Source: Thermoguttaceae bacterium
GTDB lineage: Bacteria; Planctomycetota; Planctomycetia; Pirellulales; Thermoguttaceae
Direction of reading: 5' to 3'
DNA length: 40,291 nt
Assembly (NCBI GenBank): GCA_017557195.1
Contig: JAFZAL010000176.1
Span: 1-40,291 of the forward strand
Shown here: piece after piece, positions 1 through 9,200 of the stretch
Position numbering within the stretch: position 1 is the first letter of the stretch
How the letters are laid out: each line of letters begins with the position of its first letter
Made by a program: the position numbers and the translations under genes
Notes under the pieces: model-generated
What the model saw: the letters and a program-made list of their open reading frames with translations, nothing else
The model's database searches: none
What the model was told of the DNA's origin: nothing

Positions 1-190
1 CGTTACAGACCTTGTCAAAGATAAATTCTCCGGCAAGAGCGTAACGTACCTGGGCAAATATAACCTTCTTTTCGGCGACCCGGTCAATAAGAAGGTCAAA
101 ACGCTCAAGGTCATCGTCCGCTTCAAAGACGGCAAAGTCAAGGAATACCATTTCCTGGAAGACTCGCCGATGGACTTTAAAGTAATGTGA
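1..190 (+). CDS. C-terminal fragment of an unknown protein
   Basis: The reading frame is open from base 2 to the TGA at 188-190 and gives the last 62 residues of a protein whose start is outside the window. The fragment is lysine-rich and soluble and includes LGKYNLLFGDPVNKKVK and FKDGKVKEYHFLEDS. Alternating short beta-type stretches with a 'G.P....K.L.V.F.DGKV' pattern are reminiscent of BamE/SmpA-like small domains, but this is only a resemblance. A clean terminator-like hairpin follows 11 bases after the stop, which supports this being a real gene end. Function is not recognised. Confidence 0.55.
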   Translation, partial: VTDLVKDKFSGKSVTYLGKYNLLFGDPVNKKVKTLKVIVRFKDGKVKEYHFLEDSPMDFKVM

Positions 191-201
191 CATTTCGGAG
201 T

Positions 202-224
202 GCGAGAGCAAAGCTCTCGCTTTT
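202..224 (+). terminator. Intrinsic terminator after the first gene
   Basis: A perfect 8-bp stem (GCGAGAGC at 202-209, GCTCTCGC at 213-220) closes an AAA loop and is followed by TTTT. It lies 11 bases after the stop codon of the partial gene. It also belongs to the set of short A-loop palindromes that fill this spacer. Confidence 0.6.
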
Positions 225-226
225 AC

Positions 227-560
227 CTTGACGGCAAAGCCGTCAAGACGCGGAAGCCTACAAAAACCTTTTTCTCAGAAAAGCCCGCTTGAACAGCTGG
301 TTCGCGGGCGTCTTCGCCCGCCGAAGAATTATTTAACCGCAAAGGACGCAAAGAAATGAAAGGCGGTAACGGAGTTCGCGAAGCGAACGTAGTTACGCTT
401 TGTTTGAAGGGGGAAAAACGTATTGCGTAAGCCGAACACATCCCCTGGATGGCGCCTGTCTCGGGCGCCAACTTGACGGCTTTGCCGTCAAGTACGAAAG
501 CGGCGCTATTCCCTACCGACGCAGTCGAAAACCTCCTCGGATCGCGAGCGGAAGCTCGCT
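227..560. repeat. Cluster of short GC-rich palindromes
   Basis: This gene-free spacer holds several perfect hairpins with tiny loops: 227-247 (CTTGACGGC/GCCGTCAAG, loop AAA), 304-321 (GCGGGCG/CGCCCGC, loop TCTT), 451-469 (GGCGCC arms), 471-493 (ACTTGACGGC/GCCGTCAAGT, loop TTT, a second copy of the 227-247 palindrome) and 544-559 (GCGAGC/GCTCGC, loop GGAA). Around 333-352 is a purine-rich stretch (aaccgcaaaggacgcaaag) related to one at about 9740-9765. Small open frames here have no coding character and are not annotated. Confidence 0.7.
283..322 (+). repeat. 40-bp dispersed repeat, left copy
   Basis: Bases 283-322 match the reverse complement of 3340-3379 at 38 of 40 positions by eye. The element contains the hairpin GCGGGCG-TCTT-CGCCCGC. 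The two copies are in opposite orientation and enclose the PEP-CTERM gene at 773-3058. Confidence 0.8.
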
Positions 561-658
561 TTATTTGCGAACCTTTCTCATCTTCTCTATTTTTAACATT
601 TCATTCAATTTTTCCCAAAAAATTTCTATTTAACTCTCGAAAATCGCAAAATCTATTG

Positions 659-725
659 TATAATATATGTTGACGTATAATAACATAACCCCATTTCCCG
701 CCATCGCAATGTTGACGAAATGGGG
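659..725 (+). promoter_or_regulatory. Candidate promoter and leader hairpin of PEP-CTERM gene
   Basis: The spacer turns strongly AT-rich here, with TATAAT hexamers at 659-664 and 676-681 but no convincing -35 at the right distance. Just downstream is a perfect 9-bp inverted repeat (CCCCATTTC at 689-697, GAAATGGGG at 717-725) that would form a leader hairpin before the start codon at 773. The hairpin is seen directly; its regulatory role is inference. Confidence 0.4.
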
Positions 726-772
726 GTTCAGAATATCCATTATCCCGAGTTTACTCATACTGGAGTAGAACA

Positions 773-3058
773 ATGGCTAAAACCACAATCCTTTCCCCTT
801 TAACGTTCAGCAGAATTCTCCTTTCCGCTCTGGCGGTTGTTGCGCTTGGAGTTGTAGTCAGCGCTCAAACGGTCGTTCGTACTAACGGCGGAACACAAAC
901 CGCTACCGGTACAGACGTTTCAGTGGTTCAAAAAGCTGACAACTTCGCCAACGGCGACGTAATCAGCGTTTCTGGCACATCTGAAACCAGCATCGCGCCT
1001 TTTACTGCTTCAGTAAGACTTGAAGGATCATATACGGTTGACACTTTTACCGTTCAATCGGGAACAAGCGAGAAACAGTACATCGGCGGTCTTGCTTCCA
1101 ATCGAAACTACGTACTAAAATATTATAAAGATTATGATTTAACATTCAAGAATGTTGAATTCCAAAACACTGGCAATGCCCAAAATACATTCGGCATCTT
1201 TTTAACAATGAATGCTACGGCGCCTAGTGGATCAACTACAACGCCTACTGTAACATTGAATTTGGACAATGCTTCGTTTACAAAATTCAAAGCAAGCGGC
1301 TCAAATAATGGCGGGGTATTGTATTCCAGTACTGCAAATTTAACAATTAATGGATCCAATGTTGTTTCCTTTCATAATAACAGCGCTAGTTTGGGAAGCG
1401 CAATTATTTGCTCAAAAGCAGTAACTATCGATTGTCATGAAATTATCTTTGACAGCAATGCCGCCAATGACTCCGGGGCAATCCGCAACAACGGAGCCTT
1501 AACTATTACTGGTTCAAAAGTTACATTTAATGAAAACACCGCCAAGGGTAGCGGCGGATCGATTTATTCCGACAATACCGTCAATATTACCGGAAATGGA
1601 AACAGCTCCGTATTGACGTTTACCGACAACACCGCGACGAATGAAGGCGGCGTAATATATTCCACAGGTGGAATAGAGATCGATAGCAACACAATAAATA
1701 TTAGCGGAAACACCGCTGGTAATTACGGGGGCGCAATACGATTAAACAGTTCAAGCGCCAAAGTATTTATTACAGGCGAGACGGTTACTATTGACAAGAA
1801 TTCTGCTTTATCCAAAAACGGCGGCGCAATCCACACGAACGGCAATGTCGAGCTGAAAGGAAAGTCAGATAAATCTGTATTTACCCTTAGTAACAACTCG
1901 GCTCCAAACGGCAACTCCGGCGTAATGGTAGTTGTTGGAACAGTAGATATTTCGATTGGTACGTTTAAATTTCAAAATAACAGCGTCAAAGGAATCGGCG
2001 GAGCAATTGAAGCCCGAGCTGGGATTACTTTCCACGGCGACAACACGTCTGCGACTTTTACAGGTAATATTGCCGGTACAAACGGAGACGACATTTATCT
2101 GGATAACTCATCTGTCTTGACGTTCAAGGACAGCGGAACGTATTCTTTCGACGGCGGTATTTATTTAGTCAAAACAGGAGCCAGTACAGTAATTAACAAA
2201 GCTCAGGTTACGATTGCCGGACGTCAGTATAAACCCGTTATTAACGAAGGCGATCCGACGAATGTCGAAGATCATACCAATAATTATCAGCTTCAGACGG
2301 TTAAAATTTCCAACGGAGGCAAGCTGACGGCGAATTTGGACTATATCGATTCTCTGACCGGTAAGTTTAACTTGGGTACTGCCGATACAGTTGGAACGCT
2401 GGAACTGAACTTCAATGGAGAAGAACCCTTATTGCTGACGATGTCAGATACGTTCAAAATCACCGGCACGAGCAAAGGCGAAGTTGTCAAATCCGGCGAC
2501 GGGACGCTTCAAATATATGCGGACGCGGCTAATATGATTGACGTCTCAAAACTTGTCGTTTCTTCCGGTCGCATGGATATGAAAGAGTATTTCACAGGCT
2601 CTCTGGAAGTTGGTGAAGAGACAAGCGAAGGGGTTTATTCCACTGCAATTTTCTCCCCGGGGAATTCCGTTGGTACGTTGACCATTACCGGCGATTTTGT
2701 TCTCAATCCGGGTTCGACGCTATTGATCGAACAGGATGCGACCGGCATTGACACGCTTTCTGCCACGTCGTTCGATATTGCTTCCGATTCGATTCTGGAT
2801 CTGCCAGTAGATTCGCTTCAGCTGGGCGCTTCGTATCCGATTATCCAATCGAACACCGCTTTTGACGATACCATGGCATCCGATGATTTCTGGAATGGAC
2901 TTCTGACGTCAGATAGCGCATATTATTGGAATCTGAAAGTTGTCAACGGCAACACGGTTATGGCGTCTGTAGACTCCAACGCCGTTCCGGAACCGTCGAC
3001 GTGGGCGCTGCTGATTCTCGGCGCCGCGGGGCTGATGTACTGGCGGAAAAGAAAGTAA
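773..3058 (+). CDS. PEP-CTERM beta-helix protein with Pmp-like repeats
   Basis: A 761-residue exported surface protein. It starts with a signal peptide (about residues 1-31, hydrophobic core ILLSALAVVALGVVVSA) and ends with a PEP-CTERM sorting tail: VPEPSTWALLILGAAG, then a Lys/Arg-rich end. PEP-CTERM tails are normally processed by an exosortase. Residues about 150-440 carry at least eight copies of paired motifs of the GGAI/GGVI and FxxN type (FNENTAK, FTDNTAT, GGAIRLN, GGAIHTN), the signature of chlamydial polymorphic membrane proteins and other right-handed beta-helix adhesins. No C-terminal autotransporter barrel is present, so attachment is by PEP-CTERM. The start is supported by GGAG at 762-765. 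Likely role is adhesin or substrate contact; the ligand is unknown. Confidence 0.85.
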   Translation: MAKTTILSPLTFSRILLSALAVVALGVVVSAQTVVRTNGGTQTATGTDVSVVQKADNFANGDVISVSGTSETSIAPFTASVRLEGSYTVDTFTVQSGTSEKQYIGGLASNRNYVLKYYKDYDLTFKNVEFQNTGNAQNTFGIFLTMNATAPSGSTTTPTVTLNLDNASFTKFKASGSNNGGVLYSSTANLTINGSNVVSFHNNSASLGSAIICSKAVTIDCHEIIFDSNAANDSGAIRNNGALTITGSKVTFNENTAKGSGGSIYSDNTVNITGNGNSSVLTFTDNTATNEGGVIYSTGGIEIDSNTINISGNTAGNYGGAIRLNSSSAKVFITGETVTIDKNSALSKNGGAIHTNGNVELKGKSDKSVFTLSNNSAPNGNSGVMVVVGTVDISIGTFKFQNNSVKGIGGAIEARAGITFHGDNTSATFTGNIAGTNGDDIYLDNSSVLTFKDSGTYSFDGGIYLVKTGASTVINKAQVTIAGRQYKPVINEGDPTNVEDHTNNYQLQTVKISNGGKLTANLDYIDSLTGKFNLGTADTVGTLELNFNGEEPLLLTMSDTFKITGTSKGEVVKSGDGTLQIYADAANMIDVSKLVVSSGRMDMKEYFTGSLEVGEETSEGVYSTAIFSPGNSVGTLTITGDFVLNPGSTLLIEQDATGIDTLSATSFDIASDSILDLPVDSLQLGASYPIIQSNTAFDDTMASDDFWNGLLTSDSAYYWNLKVVNGNTVMASVDSNAVPEPSTWALLILGAAGLMYWRKRK

Positions 3059-3090
3059 TTTGTAATACTAAGTGTGACGTATCGGAGAGT

Positions 3091-3110
3091 GCGGCGCCCA
3101 AAGGCGCCGC
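3091..3110. terminator. GC hairpin after PEP-CTERM gene, possible terminator
   Basis: A perfect 8-bp stem (GCGGCGCC, loop CAAA, GGCGCCGC) begins 33 bases after the stop at 3058. It lacks a T-tract, so it may only stabilise the 3' end of the transcript, or may simply be one of the dispersed palindromes. Confidence 0.4.
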
Positions 3111-3160
3111 CTTGTCCAATGACCCGCTCAAATGATAACGACTCAGCCAGTATCCATTCC

Positions 3161-3289
3161 GGGTCGCGGACGAAGTCCGCATCCCTAATATTATTTGTCT
3201 ATACGTAAATTACATTTTCTGTTTCGTCGAACATTCCGCGTGGGACGAAGTTTTTCATTTTTTTCTTCGGCGGACTTCGTCCGCGACCC
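3161..3289. repeat. 20-bp perfect inverted repeat pair
   Basis: Bases 3161-3180 (ending in the palindrome GCGGACGAAGTCCGC) are the exact reverse complement of 3270-3289. The arms are separated by 89 bases. A related palindrome, GCGGACATTGTCCGC, occurs at 34505-34519. Confidence 0.75.
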
Positions 3290-3339
3290 AATGAGTTTTT
3301 CGACTTCGGCACAGAACGTGTGCAGGACGGATTGGCTTT

Positions 3340-3379
3340 GGCGGGCGAAGACGCCCGCGAACCAGTTGTTCAAACGGGC
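3340..3379 (-). repeat. 40-bp dispersed repeat, right inverted copy
   Basis: Inverted partner of 283-322 (38 of 40 matches), containing GCGGGCGAAGACGCCCGC. It lies between the PEP-CTERM gene and the esterase promoter. Confidence 0.8.
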
Positions 3380-3447
3380 TCTCCACGTTCAAGATTCTAT
3401 AGTAGCTTCCGACGCAAGCGCTCATCTATATTTTTCTCCTCGCCGTC

Positions 3448-3476
3448 TTGACTTTCGATTTTTCTCTCTGTATAAT
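3448..3476 (+). promoter_or_regulatory. Sigma-70 type promoter of the esterase gene
   Basis: TTGACT at 3448-3453 and TATAAT at 3471-3476 are separated by exactly 17 bases, close to consensus. The predicted start of transcription is about 3483, giving a 5' leader of about 47 bases before the ATG at 3530. Confidence 0.7.
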
Positions 3477-3529
3477 AATCGTTAATAGGATAAATCTATA
3501 TCGTTCATTTAGCATAAGAGGAGCAACTC

Positions 3530-6205
3530 ATGAACAGAAAGTTATCGTTATTCGCGTTGGCGCTGGCTGTGGCGGCGGCAGGGATTTGCCAGTTTGCCGC
3601 GTCCTGCGTCTGGGCGGACGAGTCCCGTCCGAAACTGTGTAAACTCGACGTTATCGTCAACAGCGAGAACCGTCTCAACGAGGCGTTCCGCGCCTGTGAC
3701 GGCAATCTGCATACGTTCTGGCATACGCGATTTGAAGCGCCTGCGGTCGACCCGCCGCACTGGATCGCTCTGGATTTGCTGGAGCCGATGACCGTCGAGG
3801 GGTTCGACTACACGCCCCGGGAAGACATGACCAACGGGACGTTCGAGAACGTCAAGGTTTACGTCTGCGACAGTTTGGAGGACAAGGGCGAGCCGGTCTG
3901 GACGGGCGTCGTCTACCCGAAGTACGAACAGCCTGTCAAAACGGTTAGAATCAACTTTCCCGCTCCCGCGACTGGACGTTACATTTTCTTTGACGTCGTC
4001 AATGCCTTGAGCAATATCGCGCGCGCGTCGGCGGCGGAAATCCAGCCGATTGTCAAAGGGAAGGTCTTTCTCCACAAAGATATTGTCGAATTCTACGAAA
4101 GCATGGGCGTCGATTTGGGCGCGATTGTCGATAACGGTTTGATTTCCGCGCCGGTTGTCAGCGAGAGCGTTCTTTCCGCGCCGGTTCTGCCGAAGGGAAT
4201 CGTGAAGACGGCGGACGGCGTCGAGGTTGAAAACCGCTTTATGATGCACGAATGGATGCTGACGCTTCTCGACAAGGCGGAACAGCGCTGGATCGAGAAT
4301 TACGAAAAGGCGAAGACGCCGGAACAGATCGCGCAGTATCAAAAAGAGCGCAAGGAGTTCTTCTTTAAGCAAATCGGCGCGTTCCCGGAACGAAACCCGC
4401 TCAACCCGGTTGTAACAGGAACAATTCAGAAAGAAGGGTATACGGTCGAAAAGGTTCGCTTTGAATCCCAGCCCAACTTTTGGGTAACGGCAAACCTGTT
4501 CCTGCCGGATGAAACAAAGTACCCCAAGCCGTGGCCCGGCGTTCTGGTCGCCTGCGGACATTCCACCACCGGGAAAGGATACGAAAGATATCAGCGCGTT
4601 TCCGCTTTGCTGGCTCTTAACGGCATGGCGGCTTTGATTTTCGACCCGATCGACCAGGGCGAACGGTTCCAGTTCACCACGCCCAAACCGCCCATTTCCG
4701 TTCACGCACACAACCTGCTGGGAATCGGCTCCATGGCGTTGGGTCGCAACACAAGCTGGTTTGAAATCTGGGACGGCATGCGCGGAATCGACTACTTGCA
4801 GTCGCGTGAGGACATCGACCCGAAGTCGATTGGCGCGTGCGGACTGTCCGGCGGCGGGACTCAGACGGCGTATTTCATGGCTCTGGACGAACGCATTGAA
4901 GTCGCCGCGTCGCTGTGTTACATAACTTCTCTGACGGGCATGTATCGCCGCGGCTTGCCGGAATCCGACTCGGAACAGCACGTTTTCGGTCAGCTGGACT
5001 TTGGCTTGGAACACGCCGACTATTGCATTATGCGCGCTCCCAAACCGACCATGATCGGCTGCGCGACGAAAGACTTCTTCCCCATCAAACAGACGTGGGA
5101 TTCCTATCGTTACAGCAAACGCATGTTTGGTCTGCTGGGGTATCCCGAACGCATGAACCTTGCGGAGACGTTTAACGAACACGGGTATGACCTGACCTTG
5201 CGTCAGGCGACCGTTCGATTTTTGCATCGGTTCCTCGTTGGCGGCAGCGAAGCGGTTGTCGGACCGAACAAGATCGACCCGATTGTCGAACCGGACAGGG
5301 TTTTGGAGCTGTCTGCAGATGAGTATCGTGTCACAGAAACCGGCAACGTTCAGGACATTCCCGGATCGAGAACGACGTTCGACATCAACCGGGACTACGC
5401 CAAGGAACTCACAGCCAAACGGGCGGAACTCTGGTCTCAGACGCCGGAAGACGAAATGCGCGTCAAAGTTCGTCAGCAGGCTCTGTTCCGGGAATCCAAA
5501 GACCTTCCCGATCTGACCGTGTTGTCGTCTGAAGACGTTCCCGAATTAACAACGGCGGCTGAAGGACAAACCCCGGCTCTGGCGACAGCGAAGAGAATCG
5601 TCTTCCAGGTCGAACCGAAACTGTATCTGACGGCTCTGTGGCTGGTTCCGCAAAACGCCGACCTGTCCAAGGCGACGCTATTTGTCAGCGACAAGGGCAA
5701 AGCCGACGGCGTCCAAATCGTCAGCGGTCTGCTGGCAAGCGGCAAACCTGTTCTGACGGTTGACCTTCGCGGATACGGCGAAACGCAGCAGCTCAATCAG
5801 CGGTACTTCAACTGCCATCATTTCGGTCAGGACGGCTGGGACTGTTACTTCGCCTTTGACCTCAACAAGACCTACGTTGGATTCCGGGCGGAAGACCTGT
5901 ACTTGCTCAGCCGTTACATGAAGAACGAACTCAAGGCGCTCGCCGTTGACTGTCTCGCGATTAACGAGGCGACCATACCCGCTCTGCACGCGGAATTCTG
6001 CGAGCCGGAAACGTTTGACCATCTGACCGTCGTCAACACGCTTGTCAGCTGGACAAACATGGTCGAAAACGGCGGGTATTCGACAACCCCGTATGCCAGC
6101 ATCGTCCACGGCGCGTTACAGGTTTACGACCTGCCAGACCTCCGCGCTGCTCTGGAAAAATCCGGCAAACTGACCGTTTCCGGTCTCCGCTGGGAAAAGA
6201 AGTAG
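3530..6205 (+). CDS. Secreted CBM32 plus alpha/beta-hydrolase esterase
   Basis: An 891-residue exported enzyme, probably a carbohydrate esterase. Residues 1-29 are a signal peptide. Residues about 35-175 form an F5/8 type C (CBM32-like) domain (DGNLHTFWHTRF, PHWIALDLLEP). Residues about 225-570 are an alpha/beta hydrolase of the acetyl-xylan-esterase/Abhydrolase_7 kind: nucleophile Ser440 in GLSGGG, with likely partners Asp515 (TKDFF) and His551 (NEHGYD). Residues about 650-890 resemble a second, degenerate hydrolase unit: it keeps VDLRGYGET, but the nucleophile elbow reads AINEATIPAL with no serine. The start has AGGAG shortly upstream and a near-consensus promoter. The neighbouring GH106 gene suggests removal of acyl groups from a plant or algal glycan; the substrate is not readable from sequence. 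Confidence 0.8.
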   Translation: MNRKLSLFALALAVAAAGICQFAASCVWADESRPKLCKLDVIVNSENRLNEAFRACDGNLHTFWHTRFEAPAVDPPHWIALDLLEPMTVEGFDYTPREDMTNGTFENVKVYVCDSLEDKGEPVWTGVVYPKYEQPVKTVRINFPAPATGRYIFFDVVNALSNIARASAAEIQPIVKGKVFLHKDIVEFYESMGVDLGAIVDNGLISAPVVSESVLSAPVLPKGIVKTADGVEVENRFMMHEWMLTLLDKAEQRWIENYEKAKTPEQIAQYQKERKEFFFKQIGAFPERNPLNPVVTGTIQKEGYTVEKVRFESQPNFWVTANLFLPDETKYPKPWPGVLVACGHSTTGKGYERYQRVSALLALNGMAALIFDPIDQGERFQFTTPKPPISVHAHNLLGIGSMALGRNTSWFEIWDGMRGIDYLQSREDIDPKSIGACGLSGGGTQTAYFMALDERIEVAASLCYITSLTGMYRRGLPESDSEQHVFGQLDFGLEHADYCIMRAPKPTMIGCATKDFFPIKQTWDSYRYSKRMFGLLGYPERMNLAETFNEHGYDLTLRQATVRFLHRFLVGGSEAVVGPNKIDPIVEPDRVLELSADEYRVTETGNVQDIPGSRTTFDINRDYAKELTAKRAELWSQTPEDEMRVKVRQQALFRESKDLPDLTVLSSEDVPELTTAAEGQTPALATAKRIVFQVEPKLYLTALWLVPQNADLSKATLFVSDKGKADGVQIVSGLLASGKPVLTVDLRGYGETQQLNQRYFNCHHFGQDGWDCYFAFDLNKTYVGFRAEDLYLLSRYMKNELKALAVDCLAINEATIPALHAEFCEPETFDHLTVVNTLVSWTNMVENGGYSTTPYASIVHGALQVYDLPDLRAALEKSGKLTVSGLRWEKK

Positions 6206-6210
6206 ACGGT

Positions 6211-6256
6211 GGCGAGCCGGGGTGCGTAAGCCCCCGGGCGTGAGCGAAGCGAACGT
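6211..6256 (+). repeat. 27-bp palindromic repeat (copy 1) plus tail module
   Basis: Bases 6211-6237 are an exact copy of the element at 23936-23962, and the exact reverse complement of 24139-24165. It begins GGCGAGCCGGGGTGCG and contains GGGGTGCGTAAGCCCC. The following module, GCGTGAGCGAAGCGAACGT, recurs next to a diverged inverted copy at about 9825-9873. It fills most of the 81-base spacer between the esterase and the GH106 gene. Confidence 0.8.
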
Positions 6257-6286
6257 AAAAAGAAACCTCATTTAAGAACAATCCCC

Positions 6287-9200
6287 ATGAACGCAACACG
6301 ACGTACGTTTTTGAAATCCGTTTTGGCGGGAACGCAGATGTTGGCTGTCGGTCCCTTAACAGGGCTTGTAACAGCGGAGGAGCCGCAATCAGCGACGACT
6401 TCGATTCTGGACGATTTCCTGTCTCCCCCGCAGGAGGCGAAACCGGGCGCGTACTGGTTTTTCATGAATGGGAACATGTCCAAAGAGGGCATGGCGGCTG
6501 ACTTGGCGGCGATGACCCAGGCGGGGCTGGCGCGCGCGATCCCTCTGGAAGTCTCGTTGGGCGGGCCGCCGGCAGTCGTCAAGTACATGTCGGCGGAATG
6601 GCTGGACTGCTGGCGATTCGCGGCGGCGGAGGCGGAAAAGCGGGGAATCGACCTGACCCTTCCCGCCGGTCCCGGCTGGTGCGGCGCGGGCGGGTCGTGG
6701 ATCGAGCCGGAAGATTCCATGCAGCATCTGCGCTGTTCTGTTACAAAAGTCTCCGGGCCGGGCGCGGTCGAAGTCGAGTTGCCGGTTCCGGAACCGCGAG
6801 TTCCTTTTTTCGGAATGGGGTCGTTAGGCGACTGTAAACAGGCGTGGGAGAATTTCTATCGCGATGTGGCCGTTATTGCCTATCCGACGCCGAAAGAGGA
6901 ATACCGTCTTGCCGACTGGGAAGAGAAAGCTCTGTTTTATCGTCCGCCGTACTCGTCCGTACCGGGCGTCAAACCGTATTTGTCTCCTGTTACAACGGAA
7001 GCCCCTGCGGACGCTGTCGTCCCGTTTGACAGGATAATCGATATCTCCCGGTTTATGGACGCCAGCGGCAAACTCCGATGGACGGTTCCGGAGGGCGACT
7101 GGACGATTCTGCGTTTGGGTCGACGATTGACGGGTCAGACGACGCGCCCAGCGCCAAGCGCCGGGCTGGGATTGGAATGTGACAAGTTCGAGAAGTCCGG
7201 GTTCGATCGGCAGTATTCCGAATTCATTTCCAAAATTCTGGACGTGGGCAAGTTTTCAACTCTCCATCACGACAGCTGGGAGATGAGTTCGCAGAACTGG
7301 TCGGAGAATTTCAGACGTCATTTTATTGAAAAGCGCGGCTACGACCCGCTGCCGTGGACGCCTGTCATGTTCGGGGTGTCGGTTGAAAGCGTCGAGAAGT
7401 CCGAGCGGTTCCTCTGGGATTTGCGTCGAACGGCGCAAGAACTTGTCTACGAAAACAACGTCGATTACATGAAACGCCTCGGCGCCCATCGCGGCATGCA
7501 ATTCTCGACAGAGGCGTACGACCTCAACCCGGCGGGCGACTTGTATTTGTTCCGGTCGGCGGACGTCCCGATGGGGGAATTCTGGTCGCATAATTACGGG
7601 TTGAGTTCGGAATTCAGCGTTATTGAAGCGGTTTCTAGCGGTCACACCTGCGGGAAGAAGGTTATCGGCGCGGAGGCGTTCACGTCGACCAACGACAGAT
7701 GGCTTCAGTACCCGGGCGCTATGAAACAGCAAACGGACTGGGCGCTGTGCGCCGGGATTAACCGGTTTATCTTCCACCGGATGTTCCATCAGCCGACCGA
7801 CGATAACCGCCCAGGGTTCTCGCTGTCGCGTCACGGCGTTCATTGGGACAGAACGCAGACGTGGTGGAGCATGGCGAGCGCGTATCATCTGTATATCGCC
7901 CGATGTCAGGCTCTGTTACAGCGCGGTCTGCCGTCAGCGGACGTTCTCTATTTGGACCGGGAAGGCGCGCCGAATGTGTTTACGCCGCCCAATTCCGCTT
8001 TATCGCTTATCGAATTCCCCGACCGGAAGGAATACAACTTTGATGGCTGCTGTCCGGAAACGCTCATTGAACGCGCGACGGTCAAAGACGGGCGAATCGT
8101 TTTCCCGGACGGCATGACATATTCCGTTTTGGTTCTGCCGGACAGCGACTCCATGACAGTTACGCTTGCGGAAAAGCTGCGACAGCTTCACGACGCTGGC
8201 GCGGTTATCGTCGGGAAGCGTCCGAAGAAGTCGCCGTCGCTGGCGGAACTGGATCAGGACAAGCGTATTGCCCAGCTGACGGACTTCCTGCCGGAGTCGC
8301 TGTCATCACAAATTGAGCAGAACGTCTTCGACCTCAACCAGAGCCTTCAAACGGCGAAATGGATTTGGTCAGACGGGAATTATCGTCGAGTGGAGCCGGG
8401 CGTTGAAAAGACGTTCGTTCGCGAGGTTGAGCTTTCAAACGACTACAGCGGGCAAGCCGTTGCCGCGATCGCCGCAGACAACAAGTGCACGCTTGTCGTC
8501 AACGGTCAAACCATCGGAGCGTGCAGTAATTTCAAGTTTACGGAAAAGCTCTTTGTCGGCTCGGCGTTCAAGCCCGGGAAGAACCGGATTGAAGCAAGGG
8601 TATTCAACGGGGGCGAACAGCCGACGCCAGCCGCGTTTATCGCTGCGATTGAAATTCTCGACGGGGAAAAGAAAACGGTCGTTACCGATTCCAGCTGGTC
8701 TTGCGAATCGCGTCCGGCGGCAGAGTTGGGCGCATACAACATGTCGCCGTGGGGGCTGACTCTCGACGGGGATTCCAAGACGTATCCCGCGTTCAGTTCG
8801 ACAAAAGCGCTGTTACAAAACAGAGGAATCTTACCCGACTTCGAATCGACGGGGCTGGTTCGCTGGATTCATCGCCTCGACGGCGCGGCGCACGTCTATT
8901 TCATCGCCAATTGCATGCAAGAGCCGCAAACGGCGTCCTGCACGTTCCGGGCGACCGGCAAGTCCGTTCAGCTGTGGAACCCGTATTCCGGCAAACGCTA
9001 TCGGGTTGACGAAAAGCAAGAATCCAACGGACGAACGACGATTCTCGTTCCCTTTGCGCCGTCAGAAAGCTGGTTTGTCGTCTTCGAGCCGGAACTGACT
9101 CCGAACGAGTCCAATCTTCCGCCGCTGTCGAGGCTGCTGAAATCAGAAACAGACAAAAACGTCAAGACAATTGAACTGTCACGATTCAACGTTACGTTCA

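Noticed and set aside
3548..5227. Long open frame (559 codons) on the minus strand
   Set aside because: It is fully antisense to the esterase, which has signal peptide, domains, promoter and Shine-Dalgarno. The antisense product is Arg/Val/Asp-rich with no recognisable domain.
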